In this document: piece after piece, positions 1 through 7,915 of the stretch
How positions within the stretch are numbered: the stretch's first letter is position 1
How the letters are laid out: each line of letters starts with the position of its first letter
From: an uncultured Lachnospiraceae bacterium
GTDB taxonomy: Bacteria; Bacillota; Clostridia; Lachnospirales; Lachnospiraceae
Direction: 5' to 3'
Assembly: GCA_910578715.1 (NCBI GenBank)
Contig: CAJTRL010000003.1
Location: forward strand, 1-64,000
DNA: 64,000 nt
Notes under the pieces: generated by a model
Told to the model about the DNA's origin: nothing
Database searches by the model: none
Seen by the model: only the letters and a program-made list of their open reading frames with translations
Made by a program: the position numbers and the translations under genes

Positions 1-414
1 AATTACAAAAGACATTTAAGAGTTTAAATAAATCGAAAATTACAGCAACAACTATCACGAAGTATATTGAATATTTAGAAGATGTATTTTTGATTGAAAA
101 AGCGAGTCGTTATGACATTAAAGGGAAATCTTATAGTTATTGAAAACGGAAAAAATGGGAAAGCGGTAAAGAAGCAGCTGGAAGTTGATTTTATATGCAA
201 TAAAGGCTCTAAAAAGTATTATATCCAATCAGCGTATATGCTTGGTACTGCGGAAAAGATGGAGCAGGAAATTCGGCCGTTTTTAAAAATTAATGATTCT
301 TTTAAGAAAATGGTTATTACTTCAGATACGCCAAAGCCATTTTATAATGACGCGGGCATATTGATAATGAATGTGTATGACTTTTTGCTAAATGCAGATT
401 CGTTAGAATTATAG
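1..414 (+). pseudogene. Remnant of an AAA/DUF4143-type ATP-binding protein
   Basis: Two reading frames together give the C-terminal part of the DUF4143 ATPase family. The frame starting at base 3 reads a helical segment ending DIKGKSYSY and stops at 141-143. The frame containing base 94 resumes with ENGKNGKAVKKQLEVDF and runs to the family's usual end, with the typical KKYYIQSAY strand. In intact relatives about 60-70 residues normally lie between these blocks, so I infer an internal deletion plus a frame change near bases 130-150. The 5' part lies outside the window. No neighbour suggests a role. The TTG-started 106-residue reading of the second frame is unlikely to be a real gene. Confidence 0.7.
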
Positions 415-650
415 AAATGAAAAATTTGTCCGGACGGCTCGGTTGTTTACTTTGCGAGGAGTGTAATCGGGCCGTCGGATATGGTCTGCCCTGAAAAGCC
501 GCCTGATTTACCGGAAGCGTCTGCTTTCCATTGTACCGGGCTGGTATGTGTCGATTTTTCTGATATATATTTTGAATACGATATCGCTTGCTACGGGGCG
601 CAGATGTTGGGAAAAATTTCAGGCGGCATAAAAAGAATCCTTCCCAAATT
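415..650. other. Intergenic, no gene seen
   Basis: Between the broken ATPase and the convergent phosphotransferase gene. The only structure I see is a pairing of GACGGC near 433 with GCCGTC near 471, without a T-run. No convincing ORF, RNA gene or promoter. Confidence 0.5.
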
Positions 651-1466
651 TTAAAACAGTTCGTCCAGCAAAATATAATACCGTATTTTATCCCAGTCCG
701 GCGCAAGGCCCAGTTCGCGGAACAAAAGATGCTCGTCGAGTCCGGTATAAGGCCTTCCATGATATGCGCCGCTGTAATTATGGGACAGACTTCTGTAACA
801 GAGGGCGATATCACACCATTTATCGGCAATTCCGGTTTTTCCGAGGTCAATGTAACTGATTTGGGTTTCGGCGGCGCATTCTGTGAAAGATTCTGCGAAG
901 AAAAGATTGGGCAGACAAAAATCTCCGTGGGATAATACGGGCTCTTCTTCCGGCTGGTTATCATAGAGCCATTGCAAAAGTCTGGCGGGCGTCTGAAAAC
1001 CATTTTCGCCGAAGGTATCCGGCTCTGTGTTTTCTATATCTACCAGGTTGTGCTCTACGTTATAGCGGGCCTGGGCAAGTTTGTATTTCAGGCGGCAGTC
1101 GGAAGGGCAGTCCGCGATATCAATGCGCCAGAGATTTTTTAGCCCCTGAGCCAGCAGTTCAACCTGTTTTTTCGGATTCTGCATATATGTTTCGGAACAG
1201 GCGGCTTCTCCTGGACAGCGGCTCATGAGCAGCCAGGATTTCTGCCCGTCTTTTTCAAAGGCGAGCGCATCGGGAACCGAAAGTTTTCCGCGCAGCCATG
1301 TCATCATCCGGTATTCGTTTTCGGTCTCTTCATCATCCCTTTGTATTTTCAATACCATATCCTGAAATAAGAGGACGGAGGCATCGGACATGCCGATGTC
1401 ATCCGTCTGATATGTCCGGTCTGAAATCAGGGAGGCAATTTGGGAAGGAAATTGTAAAGTGCTCAT
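651..1466 (-). CDS. APH(3')-like aminoglycoside O-phosphotransferase
   Basis: About 271 residues, the usual size for APH(3') kinases, which transfer phosphate from ATP to the 3'-OH of aminoglycosides in the cytoplasm. The catalytic loop HGDFCLPN lies at residues 180-187 (base D182, metal ligand N187), followed by the metal-binding IDLG motif (D207) and the family segment TGIADKWCDIALC. The C-terminus DWDKIRYYILLDELF is almost that of APH(3')-IIIa as I remember it. The start is uncertain: ATG at 1466, or TTG at 1472, which is better spaced from the AAAGGG upstream. The N-terminal lobe is shortened and divergent compared with APH(3')-IIIa. A real resistance phenotype is not shown; it may phosphorylate another substrate. 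Confidence 0.85.
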   Translation of the reverse strand: MSTLQFPSQIASLISDRTYQTDDIGMSDASVLLFQDMVLKIQRDDEETENEYRMMTWLRGKLSVPDALAFEKDGQKSWLLMSRCPGEAACSETYMQNPKKQVELLAQGLKNLWRIDIADCPSDCRLKYKLAQARYNVEHNLVDIENTEPDTFGENGFQTPARLLQWLYDNQPEEEPVLSHGDFCLPNLFFAESFTECAAETQISYIDLGKTGIADKWCDIALCYRSLSHNYSGAYHGRPYTGLDEHLLFRELGLAPDWDKIRYYILLDELF

Positions 1467-1569
1467 GCGCAATGGTTGTGCCCTTTCTTTTGGTTTGTGC
1501 GGCAGTCCGCGTTGGCAGAAGCGCAAACCGGAGATGTTCAGCCTTATGCCTTGTTGCCGTAAATCGTAA

Positions 1570-4500
1570 TTATTTATTCATTTTACTGCCGCATTTGGGG
1601 CAGACATTACCTTCTTTATAAACAAAACCGCACCGATAGCAGCATTTCACATCATGTTTTTCTTTGGCCATATATTCAAGGCTTCTGGATTCCGGCCGTT
1701 CCTGAAGATAGATGATAAAGTCGTACAGGACTGCGGCGAAAGCGGGCCAGTCTTTTGCGGCGATATGGTTTGGAATCTTTTCTTTGGAACCGTCATAATA
1801 TTTTGCATAAACGCCTTTGGAAAAGAGCTTTCTGTCGGGGCGGATTTCCTCTATGTCGGCAATGTTCATGACGCCCGAATGCAAAATCGTATGGTAAAAA
1901 ATGTGGTCCGGGGTGAGGACAAATCCTTCTTTGCCAGTCTGGTTCCGCGAAGTATCGCAGACCATCAGGGGATATTCGTATTCTCCCCGCCCGGCGGCGT
2001 AGCCGTTGATTGCGCAGAGCATGGCATCCCGGTGGTTTTGCGCCTCCAGCTCATCGTCTTTTCCATACAGGTCGGCCTGTACGGAGGAGCTTGCAGAAGG
2101 TTCCGGTGTCCGCTTCATTTCTTCCCGTGCGTTATAGTAATAGAAAACGTAGGGTTCCGGAAGGCTTTCTTCCAAATCGTGTTTTAATTTTCGCATTAAC
2201 TGGACGCTTTCATCGGTTTTCAGCCGGGTGAGGCGCCTTTTTATCATTTCCAGCGTATTGACCTTCAGTTCCGGGAGGAACACGCCCTGGCTGATACGGT
2301 CATATGCTTTCAAAGCGTCCGTATAAGAGAGCGTGACAATGCTCGGACAAAGCTGTTCGATTCTTTCTTCATCCATTTTCTGGACTTTGGCATATATCTT
2401 CTCAAGAAAAGGAGCCTTGTTCGATTCCTTGAAGTCCTGCTTCTGTATCTGTTCGTAAAGATTCCAGAGCGCATTCCGCTCTTTTTTGCCGCCGCGTCTT
2501 ATCATGGCAGTTATTTCTTCCCTCTCTGCCATATCTTCCCGCTGTTCCAGCTGTTTCCGGTAGGGGGTGATATCCACGCCCTCATACTGGTTGATTTTAT
2601 CAAGATATGCGGCGAGCTGTTTTCTGTCGAGATGAAGCGGCAGATGTTCAATGAGCTGTGCCACCTCCTGTCCGGCGCGTTCTTCCCGAAATTGTTTTAG
2701 CTTCTGAACCGTTTCCTGTTTTAATTCTTCCGGGAGACTGCGCTTTTCAATGTCCTCTATCATACGTCCGATTTCCGCATAACTCCGGTTTTTGCACAGC
2801 TCTACTTTCTGGGCCAGGGCCTTTTCCTCTTCTTTAAAAAGACGCCCGTTGATTTTCTGGATATACGATTTCTTTTTTTCTTCGGAAAGAACGGATTCCT
2901 TTTCTATCTGTGTCTTTAAATCGGAAAGCTGTCTGGAAGAAAGATTGTTCAGCGTCCTGATGCGGGCATCATATTTGGCGGTCAGTTTTTCTGCAAGGAC
3001 TTCTTCCACGACTTTCCGGTAACGTGCATCGTTTTCAGCCTGCTCCGGGGAGAGCGTTTCCTGTTTCCGGGAAAGGCCGGACAGTATCGCCCGCAGCTCG
3101 TCGGTGGTTTTTCCGGCAAGGCGGAACGCAGCGGGAACCGGGTCAGGCTGCGGCGGCAGAGATTTGTCCGGGACAGGTTTTTCCGCAGAAGGCACAGTCC
3201 TGGCCGGAACAGGCGTTTCTGCAGAAGGCACAGTCCTGGCCGGAGCGGGCTCTTTTACCGATTGCGTGCGGCTGCCGGGAGCGGGCTCTTTCGTTGAAGG
3301 CACAGTCCTGGCCGGAACAGGCTCTTTTACCGATTGCGTGCGGCTGCCGGGAGCGGGCTCTTTCGTTGAAGGCACAGTTCTGGCCGGAACAGGCTCTTTT
3401 ACCAATTGCGCGCGGTTAGCTGAAGCGGATTCCTTTGCAGATGGAACAGGTTTAGCCGGGACAGGGCTTTTCGCGGGAGCCGCTGCTTCTGGGGCAGTCT
3501 GAACCGAATCATCCGGGGACTTTTGAGCTTTGGGCGATTCCGGCGTCTGATTTTTGGAAACACCCCTGATGCGTTCGGAGAGATGCTCTTTTAACGTTTT
3601 CTTTTCCGGGTTCTTCTGGGCGTCCTTGTCTTTAGAACGGTTCCGGTCGCGCTCAAATTCGTTGAAATTAGAATTGGAGGTTCTTTCGGTTCCGCGGCCA
3701 AGAACATCCAGGTAATCCTCGAAGGCAGTCCGGTCTTCATCGAATTTCAGACTGTAAACATCGCCTTCCTGAATCAGCTTTCCGGGGCATGGCGTGTAGA
3801 ACTGATTACAGGCATTACACGCATAGGCCCGTGCCATATAGACCCGGCCTTCATCCGTTTCAATCAGCGTTTCCTTTCCGGCGGGATATACGCCCATATA
3901 TAATTTTTCATGACATTTCGGACATAAATATCCGGTCTGGTAAAAGTTATTGCCAATCCGCGTTTTAGCGGCGTCTGCGCTCGTATGGGCGGCTCTTTGA
4001 AAATCTGCGGCCTCGCTTTTCCAGCACATGTTATGCCACAGACCCAGTTTATAATAGTCTTCCTCCAAATCCGGAAGTTCCGGGTCATTGGCCGGGACGT
4101 TATTTTTTTCAGGAATGGAAGACTCCTTGCCGCTCTGGGAATCCGAAGTTACCAGGCTCTGCCCCTCTTTTAATTTCCCTTCCCGCTTTAACAGTCTTAA
4201 GATTGCGAGGGCCGTATCTTCATAAGTAACCTGAATGCCGCCCCTGAAAAAGCGAAAATTTTCTCTGCCAAAAGCGGGTTCGATTTCCACCGGGCGGAGC
4301 GCCTCGGCAAAAAGTGTATTGAGGGCACTATAATCTTTGTCCACTTTCAGACCGCTGATGACACCCCATTTTCCAAAAGCATAGAGCGCCATATTCATGA
4401 TATTGTTCAGAATATAATCTGCGGGCATACTTTGCAGACGTATGCTTTCTTCCGGGATTTCTATAATGTTCGTATAGGATTTTTTATCATCAAAATTAAA

Positions 4501-4644
4501 AATCAGGGAGCGGACATCCCCGGCAAGAATCAGGCAGTTATTCGATATGACAAAAACATTGTTCCATGTAACGGGAACTTTCATGGTTTTAATGAGTTTT
4601 CCAAAAACTTTCTGTAATTCAGGATTTGCTTTTAGTAATAACAT
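1570..4644 (-). CDS. Large zinc-ribbon / coiled-coil protein of unknown function
   Basis: About 1,024 residues; I do not recognise the family. In order: an N-terminal globular domain (about 1-150); a region with two CxxC pairs (CPKC and CNAC) forming a likely zinc ribbon near 240-280; a charged linker; a Pro/Ala/Lys-rich segment built from 24-residue repeats; a long charged helical region (about 550-850) likely to be coiled coil; a PH-like beta-rich domain (about 880-980); and a C-terminal zinc ribbon with CYRC and CPKC. There is no signal peptide or membrane segment, so it is probably cytoplasmic. The start is ATG at 4644 with AGAGGTGG upstream; a GTG nine bases earlier is possible. It is transcribed alone; a TATACAAT-type -10 lies near 4690-4700 on the minus strand. 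It could be a scaffold or signalling protein. Confidence 0.75.
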   Translation of the reverse strand: MLLLKANPELQKVFGKLIKTMKVPVTWNNVFVISNNCLILAGDVRSLIFNFDDKKSYTNIIEIPEESIRLQSMPADYILNNIMNMALYAFGKWGVISGLKVDKDYSALNTLFAEALRPVEIEPAFGRENFRFFRGGIQVTYEDTALAILRLLKREGKLKEGQSLVTSDSQSGKESSIPEKNNVPANDPELPDLEEDYYKLGLWHNMCWKSEAADFQRAAHTSADAAKTRIGNNFYQTGYLCPKCHEKLYMGVYPAGKETLIETDEGRVYMARAYACNACNQFYTPCPGKLIQEGDVYSLKFDEDRTAFEDYLDVLGRGTERTSNSNFNEFERDRNRSKDKDAQKNPEKKTLKEHLSERIRGVSKNQTPESPKAQKSPDDSVQTAPEAAAPAKSPVPAKPVPSAKESASANRAQLVKEPVPARTVPSTKEPAPGSRTQSVKEPVPARTVPSTKEPAPGSRTQSVKEPAPARTVPSAETPVPARTVPSAEKPVPDKSLPPQPDPVPAAFRLAGKTTDELRAILSGLSRKQETLSPEQAENDARYRKVVEEVLAEKLTAKYDARIRTLNNLSSRQLSDLKTQIEKESVLSEEKKKSYIQKINGRLFKEEEKALAQKVELCKNRSYAEIGRMIEDIEKRSLPEELKQETVQKLKQFREERAGQEVAQLIEHLPLHLDRKQLAAYLDKINQYEGVDITPYRKQLEQREDMAEREEITAMIRRGGKKERNALWNLYEQIQKQDFKESNKAPFLEKIYAKVQKMDEERIEQLCPSIVTLSYTDALKAYDRISQGVFLPELKVNTLEMIKRRLTRLKTDESVQLMRKLKHDLEESLPEPYVFYYYNAREEMKRTPEPSASSSVQADLYGKDDELEAQNHRDAMLCAINGYAAGRGEYEYPLMVCDTSRNQTGKEGFVLTPDHIFYHTILHSGVMNIADIEEIRPDRKLFSKGVYAKYYDGSKEKIPNHIAAKDWPAFAAVLYDFIIYLQERPESRSLEYMAKEKHDVKCCYRCGFVYKEGNVCPKCGSKMNK
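3186..3411 (-). repeat. 72-bp tandem repeat inside the large zinc-ribbon gene
   Basis: Two nearly identical 72-bp units (3248-3319 and 3320-3391) followed by a partial third, with weaker 36-bp half-units towards 3186. They encode a 24-residue unit made of two related 12-residue halves of the type KEPxPxRTVPS. The period is a multiple of three, so copy-number change would keep the frame. Confidence 0.85.
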
Positions 4645-4887
4645 GGCGTCCACCTCTTGAAAGCATTGATATGTTATATTTCCTTTTTATTGTATACCAC
4701 AATCGGGGAAAAAGAAATTCTTTCTTTAAAGATTTCTTAGAGACGACTCTGCTATGCTGTTAATATCTTCCATATTCAATGGAGATATTCGGGAAGCGTT
4801 GAAAGAATTATTTTCTTCGTCCGAATTTCGTCGGTTTGTGCCCGGTGGCATGAGCTGGCAGAAAAAGAAAGATAGGAGAATAGAAAC

Positions 4888-5511
4888 ATGAAAAACAAAA
4901 AGAAAAAAGGACAGGTAACAGTGATGCTCGGAGCGGCGATGCTCTGCGCCATGACAGGATGCGGGAAAGCAGGCGGAAACGCGGAAGGACAGGCAGAGGA
5001 TATCATCCGGATTGAAAATGAGGCGGGCGGTGAAAACAGCGGGAGCGGGCAGTCACAGCCGGAACAGGAGGACGGCACCGGAGAAAACGCCAGCCCGGAA
5101 AACGAACAGAAGGCGGACAGCGTCTGGGTGGAAGAACCGGCTTCCGATGGCGGCACCGGGATGAAAGAAATAGAAAGCGAAACGGAACTGAATGGAACCG
5201 TTCAAAGTATCGGAGAAGGCAGCATAGTCGTCAGCAAGATACATACTTATGTGGATGAGAACAACGGCAGTGCAGCGGTGGAAATGGCAGAGGCAAGCGG
5301 GGGAGACGAACTGATTACCGTATATTTTTCGGAAAATACGCAGTTTATTGTGCGGACCGTAAAGAACGGCGGCGTTAATGGCGATTCCGATGCCGAGAAC
5401 CGGGACGGAACGGCATCCGATATTGAAGAAAACAAAACGGTGTTACTGACGGGCGGCTATGAAGGGGAGAACTTTCGCGCGGAACAGGTAATTATATATC
5501 ATTTCGTATAA
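4888..5511 (+). CDS. Secreted lipoprotein with a DUF5666-like C-terminal part
   Basis: A 207-residue protein with a basic start, a short hydrophobic stretch and the lipobox MTGC, so it should be lipid-anchored outside the membrane. An acidic, Gly/Glu/Asn-rich low-complexity linker (about 25-85) leads to a beta-rich domain starting LNGTVQSIGEGSIVV and ending near VLLTGGYEGENFRAEQVII. This pattern resembles the small OB-like DUF5666 domain, a resemblance and not a firm assignment. Translation starts after the SD AGATAGGAG. A palindromic repeat element follows directly, and there is no obvious operon partner. Function unknown. Confidence 0.75.
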   Translation: MKNKKKKGQVTVMLGAAMLCAMTGCGKAGGNAEGQAEDIIRIENEAGGENSGSGQSQPEQEDGTGENASPENEQKADSVWVEEPASDGGTGMKEIESETELNGTVQSIGEGSIVVSKIHTYVDENNGSAAVEMAEASGGDELITVYFSENTQFIVRTVKNGGVNGDSDAENRDGTASDIEENKTVLLTGGYEGENFRAEQVIIYHFV

Positions 5512-5524
5512 GGGACGTGGTGAG

Positions 5525-5714
5525 GAACAGGCGCACCGGCCACTGGCGGCCTGGGCATAGTTCTCTTTGGGGGCGCGCTCTCGCTCCGTGAAAAATCGCA
5601 GCGGTACTAGGTTCAAAAGCAGCATAAAGCCGCTTTTTCACCAAGTGCCGGCGTTTTTCAAGGGCCCCCGCCATAGAACTATGCCCAGGCCGTCAGTGGC
5701 CGGCGCGCCTGTTC
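5525..5714. repeat. Long palindromic element, family 1, copy A
   Basis: The outer arms at 5525-5564 and 5675-5714 are 40 bases each and complementary except for two positions. The core between them carries GCAGCGGTACTA and GCCGCTTT blocks. A second copy lies at 18239-18409; the cores are clearly alike, while the outer arms have different sequence but remain self-complementary. An inner stem changes from GGGGGC/GCCCCC here to GGAGG/CCTCC there, a compensatory change. Short ORFs in this stretch are by-products of the palindrome. Confidence 0.85.
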
Positions 5715-5826
5715 TACATTGGATATATTCTGCCCCGCCGCTTGTTATTTTGAAGAGCTGGTAGTATAATTTACTTGTTTACAGAGTGTCAGTGCCGGAT
5801 TTGGCGGTACGACGGCGGATTACAGT

Positions 5827-5855
5827 GCCGCTTGTGCGGCGGAATGAGAGGAAGC
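5827..5855 (+). repeat. Small hairpin plus GGAATGAGAG motif before pncA
   Basis: GCCGC-TTGT-GCGGC forms a 5-bp hairpin, followed by GGAATGAGAGG, which also supplies the ribosome binding site of the next gene. A near copy (GCTGC...GCGGC followed by GGAATGAGAG) occurs at 39738-39761 upstream of oppC. Confidence 0.6.
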
Positions 5856-6401
5856 ATGAAATATCTGATTGTAGTGGATATGCAGAAGGATTTTATCACG
5901 GGGAGTCTCGGAACGGAGGAGGCGAAGGCAATTCTGCCGAAGGTGGCCGATAAGGTCAGACATTACGATGGCCGGATTATTTTTACCAAAGACACCCATA
6001 CGGAGGAGTACCTGAATACACAGGAAGGACGGATTCTTCCGGTAAAACATTGTATTCTGGGGGAAGATGGGTGGATGCTTGCCGATGAGCTGGAAGAGGC
6101 GGCGGGAAGCGGCGGTTATAAAATTTATCAGAAGCCGGCGTTTGGCAGCGTGGAGCTTGCGGAGGCTTTAAAGAGGGAAAACGAAAAAGAGCCGATTGAT
6201 GAGATTGAACTGTGCGGACTGTGCACGGATATCTGCGTTATCTCCAACGCATTGCTCTTGAAAGCATTTCTGCCGGAAGTTCCGGTCTGTGTGGACGCCT
6301 CCTGTTGTGCGGGCGTTACGCCAAAGAGCCATGAGAATGCGCTGGAAGCGATGAAAATGTGTCAGGTTCATATCAAAGAAGGAGAAAGGAAATCCAAATG
6401 A
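5856..6401 (+). CDS. pncA: Nicotinamidase / isochorismatase-family cysteine hydrolase
   Basis: A 181-residue cytoplasmic hydrolase converting nicotinamide to nicotinate in NAD salvage. The family features are in place: D8 in VVDMQKDF, likely metal ligands D46 and H48 (TKDTH) and H65 (VKHC), K93 (YQKPAF), and the nucleophile C127 in GLCTDICV. The start is ATG at 5856 after GAGAGG; an upstream in-frame extension is rejected because it lacks homology and runs through the repeat. Its stop overlaps the start of the nicotinate phosphoribosyltransferase gene by four bases, making a two-step salvage operon. The pairing supports nicotinamidase over other isochorismatase-fold functions. Confidence 0.9.
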   Translation: MKYLIVVDMQKDFITGSLGTEEAKAILPKVADKVRHYDGRIIFTKDTHTEEYLNTQEGRILPVKHCILGEDGWMLADELEEAAGSGGYKIYQKPAFGSVELAEALKRENEKEPIDEIELCGLCTDICVISNALLLKAFLPEVPVCVDASCCAGVTPKSHENALEAMKMCQVHIKEGERKSK

Positions 6402-7864
6402 TGAATACGCAGTTCGATGAAAGAAATATTTCTATGGTTATGGACATGTACGAGCTGACCATGTCAAACGGTTATCTGAATAAGGAGTGCCATAATACGA
6501 TGGCCGCCTTCGATGTTTTTTACAGGAACAATCCGGACAATGCAGGTTTTGCTATTTTTGCGGGGCTTGAACAGGTAATTGAATATATTCAGAATCTGCA
6601 TTTTGATGAAAAGGATATCGCGTATCTGCGTTCCAGGAATTTGTTCACGGAAGAGTTTCTGGAATATCTGCTCCACTTTGAGTTTAAAGGCGATATTTAT
6701 GCCATGCCGGAAGGCACGATTATGTATCCCAATGAACCGATAATGACGGTAGTTGCGCCGTTAATCGACGCACAGCTGATTGAAACGGCCGTCTTGTTAC
6801 AGATAAACCATCAGTCCCTGATTGCGACGAAAACGAACAGAATCGTGCGTGCGGCAAACGGAAAACCGGTATCGGATTTTGGTGCGAGGCGCGCCCACAA
6901 TGTGGATGCGGCGGTTTACGGAGCGAGGGCGGCTTATATCGGCGGGGCCGTCGGCACGGCGACAGTTCTGGCAGGGCAGCTGTTCAATATTCCGATTTCC
7001 GGCACGATGGCCCATAGCTGGGTGATGTGTTTTGATAATGAATATGAGGCTTTCAGGGCATATGCGGAGAGCTACCCGGATGCAACGGTTCTTCTTGTCG
7101 ATACTTATGATGTCTTAAAAAGCGGCGTGCCCAATGCCATCCGCGTTGCCAAAGAAGTGCTGGCGCCCATGGGAAAACGGTTAAAGGGAATCCGGCTGGA
7201 TTCCGGGGACCTGGCCTATCTGTCAAAAGAAGCGCGGAAGCAGCTGGATGAGGCCGGCTTAAAAGACTGTATTATCGTTGCGTCGAACAGCCTCGATGAA
7301 TATACGATTACCTCTCTGAACAGACAGGAAGCGCGCATCGACAGTTACGGTGTCGGAGAAAAACTGATTACGTCCTTTACGACGCCTGTTTTCGGCGCGG
7401 TATACAAGCTGTCGGCGGTCAATAAGGACGGTGTTTTCGCTCCGAAAATCAAGATTTCCGAAACAATAGAAAAAATCACCAATCCGGGCATCAAAGAAAT
7501 CTACCGGGTCTATGACAAAGACGGAAAAGCAATCGCCGATTATCTGACCGTAAAGGGTGAGGAAATTGATACTGCGCATCCGGTACGTTATGTGGACCCG
7601 AAGCACTACTGGAAGGACAGAAGTTTCGTTGACTGTACGTTTAAACCGCTGCAGAAACAGATATTCAAGGACGGAAAGCTGGTTTATGAACTGCCGGGGC
7701 TGGAAGAAATCAGAAGTTATGTGAAAAAACAGCTGGAATGCGAGATTTGGAAAGAAGAACAGCGTTTTGAAAACGCGCATCCGCATTATCTGGATATGAG
7801 TCCTGCGATGTTTGAATTGAAAATGGGACTTTTACACGAGAGTTCCGCTTCGGATAATGCGTGA
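6398..7864 (+). CDS. pncB: Nicotinate phosphoribosyltransferase
   Basis: A 488-residue enzyme joining nicotinate and PRPP to give nicotinate mononucleotide, the second step after PncA. Visible family features are the N-terminal MDMYELTMSNGYL segment, the DFGARRAHNVDAA motif around residue 165, the SGTMAHSWVM block, and the IRLDSGDLAYLS phosphate-binding segment. The length is normal. The start is the first ATG of ATGATG, after GGAGAAAGG, within an ATGA overlap with pncA. A C-terminal segment (YWKDRSFVDCTFKPLQKQIF) is typical of the clostridial form. Confidence 0.95.
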   Translation: MMNTQFDERNISMVMDMYELTMSNGYLNKECHNTMAAFDVFYRNNPDNAGFAIFAGLEQVIEYIQNLHFDEKDIAYLRSRNLFTEEFLEYLLHFEFKGDIYAMPEGTIMYPNEPIMTVVAPLIDAQLIETAVLLQINHQSLIATKTNRIVRAANGKPVSDFGARRAHNVDAAVYGARAAYIGGAVGTATVLAGQLFNIPISGTMAHSWVMCFDNEYEAFRAYAESYPDATVLLVDTYDVLKSGVPNAIRVAKEVLAPMGKRLKGIRLDSGDLAYLSKEARKQLDEAGLKDCIIVASNSLDEYTITSLNRQEARIDSYGVGEKLITSFTTPVFGAVYKLSAVNKDGVFAPKIKISETIEKITNPGIKEIYRVYDKDGKAIADYLTVKGEEIDTAHPVRYVDPKHYWKDRSFVDCTFKPLQKQIFKDGKLVYELPGLEEIRSYVKKQLECEIWKEEQRFENAHPHYLDMSPAMFELKMGLLHESSASDNA

Positions 7865-7915
7865 TACATATCGTATTAAGATATAACGGATTGTTGAGAA
7901 GGAGGATGGCTGAAA

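Noticed and set aside
588..935. 115-residue plus-strand ORF
   Set aside because: It lies antisense to the phosphotransferase gene, which has clear catalytic motifs.
3186..3411. Possible CRISPR-like array of repeats
   Set aside because: The units are adjacent without unique spacers, the period of 72 is in frame with a long ORF, and they encode a regular Pro/Lys linker.
3024..3502. Plus-strand ORFs opposite the repeat linker
   Set aside because: They mirror the repeat on the antisense strand, lack SDs and resemble no protein.
5567..5764. Small ORFs inside the palindromic element
   Set aside because: Similar spurious ORFs arise in both copies and on both strands because of the palindrome.
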